Origin: Actinomycetota bacterium
GTDB lineage: Bacteria; Actinomycetota; Actinomycetes; S36-B12
Length of the DNA: 64,000 nt
Assembly: GCA_016717115.1 (NCBI GenBank)
Contig: JADKGE010000001.1
Location: forward strand, 682,001-746,000
Direction of reading: 5' to 3'
The notes under the pieces are model-generated. The model made no database searches and had not been told where the DNA came from. It saw only the letters and a list, made by a program, of their open reading frames with translations. The translations under genes and the position numbers were made by a program. Each line of letters begins with the position of its first letter. The first letter of the stretch is position 1. Positions 61,854 through 64,000 of the stretch are shown in pieces.

Positions 61854-63512
61854 GTGACTCCGGACCAACTCGCGACAGCCGTGTCGGGCCTCGTGGCCGA
61901 CCTGATGGCGGAGGGTGTGGTCGCGCTGGGCGACCTGCCCGAGGTGCGCATGGAGCGACCCAAGTCCCGCGACCACGGCGACTACGCGACCAACGTCGCC
62001 CTCGGCCTGTCGAAGCGCTCCACCCTGCCACCACGCGAGCTGGCGGGCATCATCGCCGGTCGGCTGGCACAGATCCCCGGCATAGCGACCGCGGAGGTCG
62101 CAGGCCCGGGCTTCGTGAATGTGCGGCTCGACTCGGCGACTCAGGGCGAGCTCGCGCGCACGGTGGTCGCGGCGGGAGACCTGTGGGGGCACGGCACGGC
62201 GCTCTCCGGCCGGGTCGTCAACGTCGAGTTCATCTCAGCCAACCCGACCGGTCCGCTCCACCTCGGCCACACGCGGTGGGCGGCCGTGGGCGACGCGATC
62301 GCTCGCGTCATCGCCGCCGCCGGCGCCACGGTGACCACGGAGTTCTACGTCAACGACCGCGGCGTCCAGATGGACAAGTTCGGCGCATCCGTGATGGCGG
62401 CCGCGAACGGACGCCCGGTGCCCGACGACGGCTATCACGGGGGCTACATCCTCGACCTGGCTGCCCAGATCGTCGCCGATGATCCGACGATCACCTCGCT
62501 GCCCGACGACGAGCAGTTGATCGCCTTCCGGGAGGCGGCGTACGCGGTTCAGCTGGCACAGCAGAAGCAGGTGCTCGACCTGTTCCGCACGCACTTCGAC
62601 GTCTGGTACTCCGAGCGGTCGCTGTACGAGTCGGGGGCTGTCGAGCGTGGCCTGGCCAGGCTCCGCGAGCAGGGGCACATGTTCGAGCAGGAGGGCGCGA
62701 CGTGGCTGCGCACCACCGATTTCGGCGATGACAAGGACCGGGTCCTGGTCAAGACCGACGGTGAGTACACGTACTTCGCGGCCGACACCGCGTACTACGT
62801 CGACAAGCGGGCTCGCGGCTTCGACCTCGCGATCTACCTGCTGGGCGCTGACCACCACGGCTACGTCAACCGGCTCCGGGCCGTCGCGGCCTGTGCCGGC
62901 GACGACATGGACGAGAACATCGAGGTGCTGATCGGCCAGATGGTGAAGATCACCCGCGGGGGCGAGGAGGTCAAGCTCTCGAAGCGCGCGGGCACGATCG
63001 TCACCCTTGACGACCTCGTCGAGGAGGTCGGCGTCGACGCCGCTCGCTACACCCTGTCCCGTTACCCGGCGGACTCGCCTCTGACCCTCGACCTCGAGGA
63101 GATGACGAAGGCCACGAACGACAACCCGGTGTTCTACGTCCAGTACGCCCACGCCCGCATCGCATCGGTGCTGCGCAATGCCGCAGAGCTCGGCATCGAC
63201 TGGCGTTCGGAGGAGTTCGATCCGGCGCTGCTCGACCACGAGCGCGAGAACAACCTGCTGGGGATGATCGGCGAGTTCCCCCGCATCGTCGCCGGCGCGG
63301 CCGAGCTCCGCGAGCCGCACCGGGTGGCGCGCTATCTCGAGGACCTCGCCACGGCGTACCACCGCTTCTACGACGTGTGCTGGGTGCTGCCCCGGGGTGA
63401 CGAGGATCTGGCGGGAATCCACGTGGCACGGCTGTGGCTGTGCGCCGCTGCCCGCCAGACCATCGCCAACGGCCTCGACCTGCTCGGGGTCAGCGCACCC
63501 GACCGCATGTAG
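61854..63512 (+). CDS. argS: Arginyl-tRNA synthetase
   Basis: A 552-residue class I synthetase. It has an N-terminal Add-1 domain (about 1-85), the HIGH motif in SANPTGPLHLGHTR (about 127-140), GADHHGYVNRL (about 331), the KMSK-like motif in VKLSKRAGT (about 372) and a C-terminal anticodon-binding domain from about 430 (FYVQYAHARI). It charges tRNA-Arg. GTG 61854 is exactly 6 nt after TAGGCT (61842-61847). lysA follows, a common actinobacterial order. Confidence 0.97.
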   Translation: MTPDQLATAVSGLVADLMAEGVVALGDLPEVRMERPKSRDHGDYATNVALGLSKRSTLPPRELAGIIAGRLAQIPGIATAEVAGPGFVNVRLDSATQGELARTVVAAGDLWGHGTALSGRVVNVEFISANPTGPLHLGHTRWAAVGDAIARVIAAAGATVTTEFYVNDRGVQMDKFGASVMAAANGRPVPDDGYHGGYILDLAAQIVADDPTITSLPDDEQLIAFREAAYAVQLAQQKQVLDLFRTHFDVWYSERSLYESGAVERGLARLREQGHMFEQEGATWLRTTDFGDDKDRVLVKTDGEYTYFAADTAYYVDKRARGFDLAIYLLGADHHGYVNRLRAVAACAGDDMDENIEVLIGQMVKITRGGEEVKLSKRAGTIVTLDDLVEEVGVDAARYTLSRYPADSPLTLDLEEMTKATNDNPVFYVQYAHARIASVLRNAAELGIDWRSEEFDPALLDHERENNLLGMIGEFPRIVAGAAELREPHRVARYLEDLATAYHRFYDVCWVLPRGDEDLAGIHVARLWLCAAARQTIANGLDLLGVSAPDRM

Positions 63513-63566
63513 CCCGCTGCACGTCACCATCGAACGGCGAAGGCGGCCATGGCCTAGCCTTTCGCC

Positions 63567-64000
63567 ATGCGCGCTCATCCCGCTGGACCGCTTCACGCCG
63601 ACGTCGCCTCTTCGCACGAGAGCGTGGCGCGGCCGGCGACGCCGGCTGCGCTGAACCACCTGTCGAGCGCGGTGTGGCCGGCAAGCGCGCGTCGCAACGC
63701 CGATGGTGCCATCGAGATCGGGGGAGTGGACGTCCGCGATGCCGTTGCCGCGCACTCGTCCCCCCTCTTCCTGTTCGACGAGGACGACCTGCGCTCCCGA
63801 GCGCGCCGCTACCGCGATGCGTACGTGGGTGCCGGGGCGCGGCTGGTCTACTACGCGGCCAAGGCCTTCCTGTCCACGTCGGTGGCCCGCTGGGTGACTG
63901 AGGAGGGGCTGGGGATCGACGTCGCCTCGGGTGGGGAGCTCGCCGTCGCGCTGCGCGCGGGGGTTCCAGGTGACCGCCTCCTCATGCACGGCAACAACAA
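63567..64000 (+). CDS. lysA: Diaminopimelate decarboxylase, 5' part (runs off the window)
   Basis: The first 144 residues: MRAHPAGPLHADV, then SSPLFLFDEDDLRSRARRYR, and VYYAAKAFLSTSVARWVTEE, where the AAKA Lys is the pyridoxal-phosphate Lys. GLGIDVASGGELAVALRAGV and MHGNN follow. It makes L-lysine from meso-diaminopimelate. ATG 63567 is exactly 6 nt after TAGCCT (63555-63560). The 54-bp gap to argS holds only this promoter. Confidence 0.93.
   Translation, partial: MRAHPAGPLHADVASSHESVARPATPAALNHLSSAVWPASARRNADGAIEIGGVDVRDAVAAHSSPLFLFDEDDLRSRARRYRDAYVGAGARLVYYAAKAFLSTSVARWVTEEGLGIDVASGGELAVALRAGVPGDRLLMHGNN

Noticed and set aside
62235..63989. A 584-codon minus-strand frame opposite argS
   Set aside because: A shadow of argS with no recognisable motif; argS has complete class I synthetase motifs.

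Overview
The window is high-GC DNA from the chromosome of an actinobacterium (Actinomycetota). The evidence is a SigR/RsrA oxidative-stress pair, a WhiB1-type iron-sulfur regulator, a PdtaS-type kinase, a SigF/RsbW pair, a fused 2-oxoglutarate decarboxylase/dehydrogenase (Kgd), nickel superoxide dismutase with its protease, a PAC2 protein, and many leaderless genes whose start codon lies about 6 nt after a TANNNT -10 box. The family or genus cannot be fixed by reading. No plasmid, phage or CRISPR locus is visible; the only mobile trace is one decayed tyrosine-recombinase tail near 22.8 kb.

Layout. 0-5.4 kb: DUF1185, EthD, a SulP transporter, a cytochrome P450, a CBS protein and a GNAT-like protein. 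5.4-18.4 kb: a block whose order resembles Mycobacterium tuberculosis Rv3218-Rv3228 (hisN, rsgA, aroA, SRAP, sigR-rsrA, biotinyl carrier, pdtaS, whiB1, lipid kinase). A fused ureAB plus ureC without accessory genes is inserted in it. 18.4-22.4 kb: sigF-rsbW, an acetyltransferase, membrane proteins and a secreted matrixin-type protease.

22.7-40.8 kb: nearly every gene is broken by many small indels, but the protein signal continues across frames. Here I read sodN, sodX, DUF3291, a zinc-type dehydrogenase, DUF6104, kgd, an SDR, an ABC-2 exporter, an intact rhodanese with a CsoR/CstR-like operator, a sugar transporter, an L,D-transpeptidase, a thioesterase, a DUF2319 hydrolase, a GNAT, a lytic transglycosylase and a GTPase. 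This looks like a poorly polished assembly stretch rather than mass gene decay. Isolated homopolymer slips also occur near 50.7 kb and in the tRNA at 57.6 kb.

41-64 kb is clean again: PAC2, a Gly/Asp/Asn/His repeat surface protein, an exported peptidase, a complete oleA-oleBC-oleD olefin operon, a hydrolase/pirin pair around a MarR-like palindrome, tgt with a YhhQ-type transporter (queuosine salvage), a response regulator facing an aldehyde dehydrogenase-DUF779 pair, tRNA-Arg(CCG), YihY, a deletion scar joining two truncated genes, CsbD, a second exported peptidase, a cold-shock protein, argS and the start of lysA.

How it fits together: one half is redox and stress control (SigR/RsrA, WhiB1, SodN, persulfide-type rhodanese, SigF). 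The other half is envelope work (transpeptidase, transglycosylase, exported peptidases, repeat protein, long-chain olefins) and housekeeping (aroA, kgd, argS, lysA, tgt).
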